Position numbers and translations under genes: made by a program. The notes beneath the pieces are model-generated. The model worked only from the letters and a program-made list of their open reading frames with translations, made no database searches and was not told the origin of the DNA. From Deltaproteobacteria bacterium (lineage in GTDB: Bacteria; Myxococcota_A; UBA9160; SMWR01), in the NCBI GenBank assembly GCA_019313605.1, contig JAFDAW010000145.1, positions 1 to 7,001 of the forward strand: a DNA stretch of 7,001 bases, given 5' to 3'. Below are positions 1-5,821 of this stretch, piece by piece. How positions within the stretch are numbered: the first letter of the stretch is position 1; each line of letters begins with the position of its first letter.

Positions 1-57
1 CTTTTATCCCTGCCAAAACGCAGCTTGGAGGGAGGCCGATCGACCTCCGTTAAGGGG

Positions 58-63
58 TATACT
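58..63 (+). promoter_or_regulatory. Possible -10 element upstream of the flippase-like gene
   Basis: TATACT matches the bacterial housekeeping -10 consensus at five of six positions and lies about 120 bases before the start codon at 185. No convincing -35 box sits 16-18 bases upstream (the nearest hexamers are CCGATC and GCCGAT), and there is no extended -10 TG. It overlaps no gene and faces the right way, but in so short a match chance is a real possibility. Confidence 0.25.
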
Positions 64-184
64 ATCGCAAAGTATTCGACTGCGGCAAATGGCAAATCCG
101 ACGCTGGTGATATTGCTGCTCTTCGATAGCCTGTAGCGTCCCGCTCGGCGATCCCCGACACGACCGCGGCACTGCAGAGGACGA

Positions 185-1171
185 ATGGCCAAATCCAGCC
201 GAATGCGATGGAAGCACATCCTACCCTGGATCGTGTCAGCTGGATTACTCTTCTACGTGTTCAACGTAGCGACCGACTGGGAACGTCTGCGCGCTGCGAC
301 CGAGCGGGCGAATCTGCCGCTCTTTCTCGCGTACACAACCGCCGACCGGGCCGCATTCTTCGTCGTCTGGGCGCTGCTGCAAGCGGCGGCGCTGCGACGC
401 TTCGTCGCGCATGTTCCCGTCCATTCGATCATCGCGATTCGCGGCGGCTCGGAATTGCTCCGGGCCGTCAGCAATCCACTCTCGGACGGCGCTTTCTTTC
501 TCGGCCTGCGGGAACTCACCGGCGGAAGGCTCGAGGCTGTCCTCGCGGCAGCCCTGGTTCCAGCGATCTGCCATTTTCTGGTGCTCGCACTCCAGGTGAC
601 AGTGGCACTCCCCTTCCTGCCGGGCAACTTCGACTCGAATCGCGACGTATTCGTAGCGGCCGGATTCACCTGGTTGGTCGTCCTCGCGCTGGCGGTCGGT
701 GTCCGGATCTCGGCGACGGGTTCGACCCGGATTCCCGGAGCCAAGCGGGTCCGAAACTGGCTCGAGCGATTTCCGCTTCGCGAGATTCGACCGTTCTTCT
801 TCGGCTTCCTGGCCTTTACGATCTTCGACGTCGTGATCCAGGGCCTCGCATCCCGAGCGTTCGGGGTCGATATCGCGTGGACGGCCCTCGCCGCCCGCAT
901 CCCGCTCCTCTATCTGGCTCTCGTGATCCCGAGTCTCGGAAATTTCGGCACCCGAGAACTCGCCTGGGCCGGCCTGTTTTCCGAGTTTGGGGAGCGCGAC
1001 GAGCTGATCGCCTATGCGTTCGCGGTCAATTCCGTTTTCCTGATCCTGAACGTCTTGATCGGCACCCTCTTCATCAAGCGCGCACTCGAGCTCGTCAGAG
1101 AAGTCCGGCGGGCCCGAAAGGCCGGCGAACCCGCCCCCGCCCCCCTGCTCCGAGATCCCGCCGACGGCTAA
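185..1171 (+). CDS. Lysylphosphatidylglycerol synthase transmembrane / flippase-like integral membrane protein
   Basis: This is a 328-residue polytopic inner-membrane protein. Hydrophobic segments lie at about residues 12-28, 44-70, 117-145, 155-173, 203-222, 238-252 and 276-297, which fits the six to eight helices of the LPG_synthase_TM (flippase-like) family of about 300-350 residues. The region at 249-269 (P-S-L-G-N-F-G-T-R-E, then an F/G segment) resembles that family's late Pro/Gly..Gly..Arg-Glu motif, and the polar-Gly loop around 87-112 matches its central loop. Family members translocate or modify lipids and polyprenyl-linked substrates; the substrate here cannot be read. There is no soluble aminoacyl-transferase domain, so it is not a full MprF. 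The ATG at 185 is preceded by AGAGGA at 176-181, close but usable. The C-terminus is a basic then Pro/Ala-rich cytoplasmic tail (305-328). It stands alone: the next gene is 132 bases away. The family call is by motif and topology only. Confidence 0.62.
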   Translation: MAKSSRMRWKHILPWIVSAGLLFYVFNVATDWERLRAATERANLPLFLAYTTADRAAFFVVWALLQAAALRRFVAHVPVHSIIAIRGGSELLRAVSNPLSDGAFFLGLRELTGGRLEAVLAAALVPAICHFLVLALQVTVALPFLPGNFDSNRDVFVAAGFTWLVVLALAVGVRISATGSTRIPGAKRVRNWLERFPLREIRPFFFGFLAFTIFDVVIQGLASRAFGVDIAWTALAARIPLLYLALVIPSLGNFGTRELAWAGLFSEFGERDELIAYAFAVNSVFLILNVLIGTLFIKRALELVREVRRARKAGEPAPAPLLRDPADG

Positions 1172-1172
1172 A

Positions 1173-1191
1173 ACTTGGGCCGATTCCAAGT
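1173..1191 (+). terminator. Small hairpin just after the flippase-like gene
   Basis: ACTTGG (1173-1178) and CCAAGT (1186-1191) form a perfect 6-bp stem with a 7-base loop, starting one base after the TAA stop. No run of T follows, so it is at most a weak or Rho-assisted terminator or an mRNA 3'-end stabiliser. It could also be chance. Confidence 0.25.
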
Positions 1192-1303
1192 CAGTAAATG
1201 CGCGGATCACTCAAGCCGTGTAGGATACGCAGGCGCCTCGACCCGATTGGCGCCTCCAATCAAGCCGCTCCCTCCAGCGGTAAAGACCAAATGGGAAGTT
1301 TGT

Positions 1304-1516
1304 ATGGCCAGAAAACGGAGCCGGACGGCGGTTCTCAAGCGACAGCGAGAAGTCAAGAAGTCGGAAAAGCAGGCGATGAAGCGGGAGAAGCGCGAAGTCC
1401 GCAAAGAGGCGCCGGGGCACGAGTCGGTCGCCACGCGCGACGATCTGGAAGGCTACGGATTTGTGACCGACGAACCCGAAGAGGTTGACGAGTCGGAAAA
1501 CGGCTCCGCGGGATGA
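1304..1516 (+). CDS. Small basic/acidic hypothetical protein, partner of the NYN gene
   Basis: A 70-residue protein of unknown function. I chose the ATG at 1304 because GGGAAG (1293-1298) lies just upstream and the sequence from there (MARKRSRTAVLKRQREVKKS) looks like a natural N-terminus; upstream in-frame codons give an unlikely Cys/Pro-rich stretch. Residues 1-35 contain 16 Lys/Arg and are predicted to form a long charged helix. Residues 46-65 contain about ten Asp/Glu around a short aromatic-hydrophobic patch (Y51-G-F-V54). This polarity resembles small nucleic-acid-binding or ribosome-associated proteins with an acidic tail, but I recognise no named family. It ends seven bases before the ATG of the NYN/LOTUS gene, so the two are very probably co-transcribed and perhaps translationally coupled. 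That makes an RNA-related role a reasonable inference, not a demonstrated one. Confidence 0.7.
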   Translation: MARKRSRTAVLKRQREVKKSEKQAMKREKREVRKEAPGHESVATRDDLEGYGFVTDEPEEVDESENGSAG

Positions 1517-1523
1517 CGTAACC

Positions 1524-2294
1524 ATGGCCGACGAAAGACTGATCGCGGTATTCATCGACTACGAGAATCTTGCGATTGGCGTTCGCCAGATGCGCAAGGG
1601 CAACTTCAAGATCGACCTGGTGTTGCGCCGCCTGCTCGAAAAGGGTCGGATCGTCTACAAGCGCGCCTATTGCGACTGGACCAGCTACCGGCCCGCAGTC
1701 CGCGAATTTCACGGGCACGGTGTAGTGATGGTCGACATTCCGCAGACCAAGGCGAGCGGAAAGAACAGCGCCGACATCCATATGGTCGTCGATGCGCTCG
1801 ACCTCTGTTACCAGAAGCCGCACATCGACACCTTCGCGCTGATCTCGGGCGACAGCGACTTCTCTCCTCTCGCCGCCAAACTAAAGGAAAACGACCGTCA
1901 GGTGATCGGCTGCGGGGTCAAGAGCTCCACATCGGATCTGCTGATCGGAAGCAGTGACGAATTCATCTACTACGACGATCTGATTCGCGTCGCCGAGAAG
2001 TCCGAAAAACCGAAGAAGGCGCCGACGAAGAAGGCGACCCCGGCCGCCGCCAAGCGCCAGGATGCCACGGAAAAGATCGTCGAAATCGTCCGCTCACTGG
2101 AACGGGATTACGACACCGTCTGGGGCTCGATGGTGAAACAGACGATCCGGCGCGTGTTTCCGGGCTTCAACGAGGAGTATTTCGGCCATCAAAGCTTCGC
2201 AGAAGCGCTCGAAGCCGCTGAAAAAGCCGGCGCGATCGATCTCGACTACGACGAGAAGCGCGGCAACTACGTCGTTCGAACAAGACGCTCCTGA
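1524..2294 (+). CDS. NYN (PIN-like nuclease fold) protein with C-terminal OST-HTH/LOTUS domain
   Basis: A 256-residue soluble protein. Residues 5-155 form an NYN domain of the LabA/DUF88 type: the opening strand with FIDYEN (D12, N15), then NSADIHMVVDALD (D84, D90) and the late ISGDSDF (D110, D112). These acidic residues are the metal-binding set expected of an active PIN-like ribonuclease, and none is missing. A Lys/Ala/Pro-rich flexible linker (157-179) leads to a winged-helix OST-HTH/LOTUS domain (about 180-252, ending G-N-Y-V-V), a module known in NYN proteins and animal Oskar/TDRD5/7 for binding RNA or protein partners. The likely role is RNA cleavage or surveillance in the cytoplasm; the target is unknown. 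The ATG at 1524 is preferred to the in-frame TTG at 1485, which would overlap the upstream gene and add 13 polar residues before the first NYN strand. The Shine-Dalgarno sequence is weak (GGGAT), consistent with coupling to the small gene ending at 1516. Confidence 0.88.
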   Translation: MADERLIAVFIDYENLAIGVRQMRKGNFKIDLVLRRLLEKGRIVYKRAYCDWTSYRPAVREFHGHGVVMVDIPQTKASGKNSADIHMVVDALDLCYQKPHIDTFALISGDSDFSPLAAKLKENDRQVIGCGVKSSTSDLLIGSSDEFIYYDDLIRVAEKSEKPKKAPTKKATPAAAKRQDATEKIVEIVRSLERDYDTVWGSMVKQTIRRVFPGFNEEYFGHQSFAEALEAAEKAGAIDLDYDEKRGNYVVRTRRS

Positions 2295-2301
2295 GCGCCC
2301 G

Positions 2302-2321
2302 CTAGCCCGCATTATTCATGA
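2302..2321 (+). repeat. Left terminal inverted repeat of the 185-bp element
   Basis: This 20-base arm pairs without mismatch with 2467-2486. Its AT-rich core (ATTATTCATGA) contrasts with the GC-rich surroundings, as is common for transposase-binding ends. Confidence 0.9.
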
Positions 2322-2322
2322 T

Positions 2323-2337
2323 CCCTCGTCGCGAGGG
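2323..2337 (+). repeat. Perfect hairpin inside the left end of the element
   Basis: CCCTCG (2323-2328) and CGAGGG (2332-2337) form a perfect 6-bp stem with a three-base loop, starting one base inside the left terminal repeat. No T-run follows, so it is not a standard intrinsic terminator, but being GC-rich it could stall transcription leaving the NYN gene. It may equally be a structural part of the element. Confidence 0.45.
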
Positions 2338-2466
2338 CGCAGAGCGTTCCGGAGATTTGCGGCCCCCGGACTGGAGGTCGCCGAAGGTGTACCTGAAGCC
2401 CGTCGAGGCGGCCGGAGGGAGGAGGTCGCGAAGATCCGGTGCGATCTGCGTCCGCAGCAGAGAGTT

Positions 2467-2486
2467 TCATGAATAATGCGGGCTAG
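2467..2486 (-). repeat. Right terminal inverted repeat of the 185-bp element
   Basis: This is the exact reverse complement of 2302-2321. Read on the minus strand, its first bases CTAG include the TAG stop codon of the lptFG fusion gene (2483-2485). Confidence 0.9.
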
Positions 2487-4837
2487 AGTCGACGCCAGAG
2501 CCGCACCCCAAAGAACCCAGCGACACCCAGAAAGAGCAGGATCGGCCCCCATCCGCCGATCGATGGAGGCACCGCTCCCCCGTAACCCAGTGATCGCGAA
2601 ACTCCCGTCAACAGGATGTAACCAATCCCGACGACGGCGCTCAGCAACAGCGTCTGTGCGGGGCCGGGAAACGGCGGGCCCCCGACCGCAAAAAAGAGCA
2701 GCAGCGCCGGGAGCACGATGCAAGCCATCGGCTGGGCGAGCTTGACGTGATAGTCGACCTTCAGGGGCCTGGGGTCCACATTGTCGTTCTCCGCTTCTTC
2801 GATCAGCCCGAGCAGGTCGCCGACACTGAGATGCATCGTGTCGACCTCGGCGGGAAGCGCCTCCCCCAGATTGACGAAATTGGGGGGAGGCATCTCGCGC
2901 ACCTTGCCCTCGGAAACGTCGATTCGAACCGGATCCCTCAAGAGCCACCAGCCGTTCCCGACGTGACGCGCCGAACTCGCATCGATCCGCTTGATCGGTA
3001 GGCGGTCTTCGCCAATCTCGTAGATCGACAGATCCCATGCCGATCCTCGATCGGGATCGAAACGATCCGCCTCGAGGACCTTGTTTCCCAACCGATACCA
3101 GACGGCGTTTTTGCGCCGCTCCTCGATCTGCTGAGCGTATTTGCCCTTGATTTCAGAGCGCTTGAGTTCGTCTGCGAGCGCATTTGCCCGCGGCACCAAC
3201 ACATTGTTGAGAATCGCATCCCCCGGAACAACCATGGCCGAGATGAAAAGAACCGGGAGCAGCGCGCTCGGAGCGGGAATGCCGCAAGCCCGCATGCCGA
3301 TCAGCTCCCCTTCGACGGCGAGCAAGCTGACGGTCAACGCCGTCGCGACCAGAAGGGCCATCGGAATCACGCGCGAAGCCAGCAATACCACCCGTGCACC
3401 GTAGAAACGCAGCACCTCGATTCCGGTTGCGCGGTATTGGCTGAACCACGAGAGCCGATCCATGATGTCGATCAGCAGGTATGCGACCACCAGGATCGCG
3501 AAAGAAAGCAGCGCCAGGCGGATGAATCGGCCAGCGATATAACGCGGTAGCGGATAGCGCCGAGGGCTCCGCTCGCGGGCCTTGGGGTTCGCCGCTCGGC
3601 TGTTGCGATGTTGCGGCCGATCGAAGGAACGGCCGAGAACACCTTCTCGCCGGGCGCGCACGAGCAACCCACCCGCGAGCAACAGCAAGACCGCATTGGG
3701 CAACCAGACCGCTGCCACGATGCCGATCAGCCCGCTCTGAGCCAAACCTTCCCCGAGTTGAATCAGACCGTAGTAGGAAATCGTGCACAACAGACCGAGC
3801 ACGCCGCCCGCAGCTCTGGAGAAGTTGCTTCGAAATAGAAAGATGGGGACTGCGAGAAAACCAAAGATCAGCGTCGCGAACGGCATCGAGAACCGACGGT
3901 GCAATTCGATCATCGCCCTCGAGAGCTGTCGTTTGTTGAGGGGCACGAACGTGCGGGCGCGCTCAGAGAGTTCCGCGAGTGAAAGTCCAGGCAGCTTATC
4001 CTCGACGGTGCGCAGGATTTCGCTGCTCTCGGGCAGGTTCGTCGAGAGTTCATCGAACGTGAGCGTCTTCGGCCCATCGTCCGAGGACAGAACGACGCGC
4101 CCGTCTTGAAGTGAGATCTCCGTGACACCATTTTCTTGCGTATCGATCCGGCCGTGACGGGCGAAGATCGTCTGACCGACGTCGGGCATCCACAGCAAGA
4201 TCCCGCTCATGCGGTCACCCCGCGCATTGACCTCCCGCGCTTCGAGCCTCCAATCGCCAAAGCGGGTCACGATCCCCTGCTGTATTTGCGACCAGGGCTT
4301 TTCGATCGAGATCTCGACGAACACCTGATCGAGTGAGCGACTGGTCCAGGGCGCGACGGACATCGAGAGTCCGGCTGACACCACGGTCATCGCGCTCGCA
4401 AATGCGACGAAAGGCCACACCAACCGCGCGGCCGTGACACCCGAGGCCTCGAGGGCGAGGATCTCGAGATCGGCGCCCATGCGACCGAGCGCCACCAGGC
4501 AACCCATCAGGACGGAGAACGGAAGCATCAGCGCCGCCGTCGGCACCGCCTGGTAAAAGGCGATCAAGCTGACGGTTCCTCCGCTCAGCCCGCGGTTGAC
4601 GAAGAGATCCGAGAGCCCGAGCAGGTTCTGGGTGAGTACGACTGCCGTGAGGCCGAAGAGCGCGAAGAGCGTCGGAGTGAGCGCCTCTTTGGCGATGAGT
4701 CGATACAGGGTCAAACCCGGACGGCGGTGAACCGGCAGAGCGGACGCCACATGGGATCCGTGCGGCGAGGTCGCCCGCGGGGGACGCCCGGCTTTTACCG
4801 CCGACGGACCTGGACTACAGTTCGGGCTCTCCCCCAT
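2483..4837 (-). CDS. lptFG: Fused LptF-LptG lipopolysaccharide export permease
   Basis: A 784-residue protein, twice the usual 350-390 residues, carrying two YjgP/YjgQ permeases in tandem. The LptF-like half spans about 43-396: entry helix from LYRLIAKE, coupling-helix motif DLEILALEASGV (123-134), a periplasmic beta-jellyroll region (about 165-290), then the conserved E-L-H-R-R-F-S-M-P segment (311-319) and last helices. A basic linker (397-427) leads to the LptG-like half (428-784) with coupling motif ELIGMRACGI (511-520), a second periplasmic domain (about 550-690) and Y-H-V-K-L-A-Q-P (696-703). In the Lpt system LptF and LptG form the membrane channel of the LptB2FG ATPase complex that extracts LPS from the inner membrane and passes it to LptC and LptA. 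Here both half-channels are one chain. No lptA, lptB or lptC lies in the window. The ATG at 4837 has AGGA ten bases upstream. However, the first 40 residues are polar and unlike LptF, so an internal start such as the TTG at residue 42 is possible, though it lacks a Shine-Dalgarno sequence. The stop codon lies in the neighbouring inverted-repeat element. Confidence 0.9.
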   Translation of the reverse strand: MGESPNCSPGPSAVKAGRPPRATSPHGSHVASALPVHRRPGLTLYRLIAKEALTPTLFALFGLTAVVLTQNLLGLSDLFVNRGLSGGTVSLIAFYQAVPTAALMLPFSVLMGCLVALGRMGADLEILALEASGVTAARLVWPFVAFASAMTVVSAGLSMSVAPWTSRSLDQVFVEISIEKPWSQIQQGIVTRFGDWRLEAREVNARGDRMSGILLWMPDVGQTIFARHGRIDTQENGVTEISLQDGRVVLSSDDGPKTLTFDELSTNLPESSEILRTVEDKLPGLSLAELSERARTFVPLNKRQLSRAMIELHRRFSMPFATLIFGFLAVPIFLFRSNFSRAAGGVLGLLCTISYYGLIQLGEGLAQSGLIGIVAAVWLPNAVLLLLAGGLLVRARREGVLGRSFDRPQHRNSRAANPKARERSPRRYPLPRYIAGRFIRLALLSFAILVVAYLLIDIMDRLSWFSQYRATGIEVLRFYGARVVLLASRVIPMALLVATALTVSLLAVEGELIGMRACGIPAPSALLPVLFISAMVVPGDAILNNVLVPRANALADELKRSEIKGKYAQQIEERRKNAVWYRLGNKVLEADRFDPDRGSAWDLSIYEIGEDRLPIKRIDASSARHVGNGWWLLRDPVRIDVSEGKVREMPPPNFVNLGEALPAEVDTMHLSVGDLLGLIEEAENDNVDPRPLKVDYHVKLAQPMACIVLPALLLFFAVGGPPFPGPAQTLLLSAVVGIGYILLTGVSRSLGYGGAVPPSIGGWGPILLFLGVAGFFGVRLWRRL

Positions 4838-4846
4838 ATGCGCGAA

Positions 4847-4876
4847 ATCCTAGGCCTCCGGAGTGGCCAGAGGCAA
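4847..4876 (-). promoter_or_regulatory. Possible sigma70-type promoter for lptFG
   Basis: On the minus strand TTGCCT (4876-4871) and TAGGAT (4852-4847) are separated by 18 bases; each matches its consensus hexamer at four of six positions. Transcription would begin only a few bases before the ATG at 4837, giving an almost leaderless message or favouring a later start. The 69-bp divergent spacer leaves little room for other promoters, but the match is modest. Confidence 0.25.
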
Positions 4877-4906
4877 TGACCTGCTTTAGAGAGGCAGCTG
4901 AACCCC

Positions 4907-5698
4907 ATGAGAGCGATCGTACTCAGTGCAGGACAGGGCAAACGCTTGCTGCCGTTGACGGCAACGAGGCCGAAATGCCTGCTGGACGTCGGCGATGATC
5001 AATCGGTGTTGGATTTCCAACTCGGGGCTCTCGCCCGCTGTGGGATCGAGCATACCACTGTACTCGTCGGTTTCGGAGCCGAACACGTAGATCACGACCT
5101 GGCGGTTGCGAGCTTCGGCGAAATGGAAGTCACGACGCTCTACAACCCCTTCTATGCAATCACCGACAACCTCGCGACCTGTTGGGTCGCGCGCGTCGTA
5201 ATGACTGACGATTTCATCCTGTTGAACGGAGACACACTCTTCGAAGACGATCTATTGCGTCAGGTTCTCGAAGCCCCAGAGGCGCCGATCGCCGTCACGG
5301 TCGATCGAAAACCCGAGTACGATGCGGACGACATGAAAGTCACGCTCGACGCCGACCGTCGGCTGGCTGCAATCGGCAAGCAGCTTCCGCTCCACACCGT
5401 CGATGGCGAGTCGATCGGAATGCTCCGATTTCAAGGAACCGGTGTGCAGACCTACACGGATGCACTGGATCTCGCGATGCGCCGGCCGGAGTCGTTGAGC
5501 AACTGGTACCTCTCCGTCGTAAACGAACTGGCCCAGAAGATCGAAGTCCAAACCACATCGATCGAAGGGCTTTGGTGGGCGGAAATCGATTCGCCCGAAG
5601 ATCTCGCCGCCGTGCGCGGACACTTCTTGCAACCCGACAACCACCCGGATGCCACGAGGTCGACGGACCGACCGGTCGGTTCCAGATCGGGTAGCTAG
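4907..5698 (+). CDS. Nucleotidyltransferase, phosphocholine cytidylyltransferase (LicC)-like
   Basis: A 263-residue cytoplasmic enzyme with the sugar-nucleotidyltransferase Rossmann-like fold. The N-terminal nucleotide-binding signature is at residues 6-26 (SAGQGKRL, then P-L-T and R-P-K23). The first metal-binding Asp is in LLNGD (D110) and the second in WWAEIDSPEDL (D228). NPFYAITDNLATCW (80-93) and the GMLRF segment (171-175) resemble the LicC-type cytidylyltransferases better than RmlA or GalU enzymes. Such enzymes activate phosphocholine or a related phospho-alcohol or phosphonate with CTP for transfer to surface glycans or lipids. The fold is secure; the substrate is inference. The ATG at 4907 follows AGAGAGG (4888-4894) at 12 bases. 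The catalytic domain ends near residue 242; the last 21 residues are polar, low in complexity and overlap a DNA palindrome. It is divergent from lptFG and co-oriented with the ABC exporter 123 bases downstream, suggesting envelope decoration and export. Confidence 0.8.
   Translation: MRAIVLSAGQGKRLLPLTATRPKCLLDVGDDQSVLDFQLGALARCGIEHTTVLVGFGAEHVDHDLAVASFGEMEVTTLYNPFYAITDNLATCWVARVVMTDDFILLNGDTLFEDDLLRQVLEAPEAPIAVTVDRKPEYDADDMKVTLDADRRLAAIGKQLPLHTVDGESIGMLRFQGTGVQTYTDALDLAMRRPESLSNWYLSVVNELAQKIEVQTTSIEGLWWAEIDSPEDLAAVRGHFLQPDNHPDATRSTDRPVGSRSGS
5667..5680. repeat. 14-bp perfect palindrome at the 3' end of the cytidylyltransferase gene
   Basis: ACCGACCGGTCGGT is its own reverse complement and lies 16 bases before the TAG stop, inside the low-complexity tail codons. 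It could form a short hairpin or bind a dimeric protein. No T-run follows, so a classical terminator is not supported. Confidence 0.4.
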
Positions 5699-5747
5699 GA
5701 ACCACGGCCGGCGCAGTTCCAGCGTGAGGTCGGGGGGTGAATTCAGA

Positions 5748-5773
5748 TTGAGCGAGCGCTCTCAACCCCGGGG
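5748..5773. promoter_or_regulatory. Cluster of short palindromes before the ABC exporter gene
   Basis: TTGAG (5748-5752) and CTCAA (5761-5765) form an inverted repeat around GC-rich bases, overlapping the palindrome GAGCGCTC (5755-5762) and followed by CCCCGGGG (5766-5773). It sits in the 123-bp spacer about 50-75 bases upstream of the exporter start. It may be an operator or a terminator remnant for the preceding gene; no T-run or clear promoter boxes go with it. Confidence 0.22.
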
Positions 5774-5821
5774 GGAGGCCGTCTCGCGATCCGCCGGGGC
5801 GAATAAGCTATAGAGCCAACG

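Larger units (their letters stand above)
2302..2486. mobile_element. 185-bp inverted-repeat element, MITE-like, between convergent genes
   Basis: CTAGCCCGCATTATTCATGA (2302-2321) is repeated as an exact reverse complement at 2467-2486, giving perfect 20-bp terminal inverted repeats around a 145-bp interior. Homology stops sharply at both ends. The outermost CTAG is itself a palindrome, so it appears as a direct repeat at both edges and could be a 4-bp target duplication, leaving 16-bp true ends. The interior has no credible ORF but holds small hairpins (2323-2337 and 2446-2457) and a direct repeat of GGAGGTCGC (2373-2381, 2421-2429). It lies seven bases after the NYN stop and covers the lptFG stop codon. 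The best reading is a non-autonomous transposable element mobilised in trans; a long-stem bidirectional terminator or a dispersed repeat of another origin is possible. No transposase is present in this window, so the family cannot be assigned. Confidence 0.65.

Noticed and set aside
62..129. CTATCG (62-67) and CGATAG (124-129) as a paired stem in the first leader
   Set aside because: A six-base match at 56-base separation is expected by chance.
245..1210. Long antisense reading frames (321 and 215 residues) over the flippase-like gene
   Set aside because: They are highly charged, Arg/Glu/Asp-rich and without a recognisable domain, as expected opposite a GC-rich gene. The plus-strand frame has clear membrane topology and a ribosome-binding site.
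1175..1303. 43-residue N-terminal extension of the small charged protein
   Set aside because: Its composition differs sharply from the body, and the ATG at 1304 has a GGGAAG ribosome-binding site.
1485..1523. TTG-initiated longer form of the NYN protein
   Set aside because: It overlaps the upstream gene's end and adds 13 residues without a role before the conserved first strand. The ATG at 1524 fits the family's usual N-terminus.
2302..2486. Reading the repeat pair as a CRISPR or attachment-site structure
   Set aside because: There are only two copies, in inverted rather than direct orientation, with no spacers, integrase or tRNA nearby.
2316..3038. 240-residue minus-strand frame crossing the inverted-repeat element into lptFG
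   Set aside because: It is out of frame with the LptG domain, Arg/Gly/Ser-rich, and runs through both the element and a well-supported gene.
2483..4837. lptFG as two separate genes joined by a frameshift
   Set aside because: The frame is continuous through the linker with no internal stop and no ribosome-binding site plus ATG near residue 428, so a fusion is the simpler reading.
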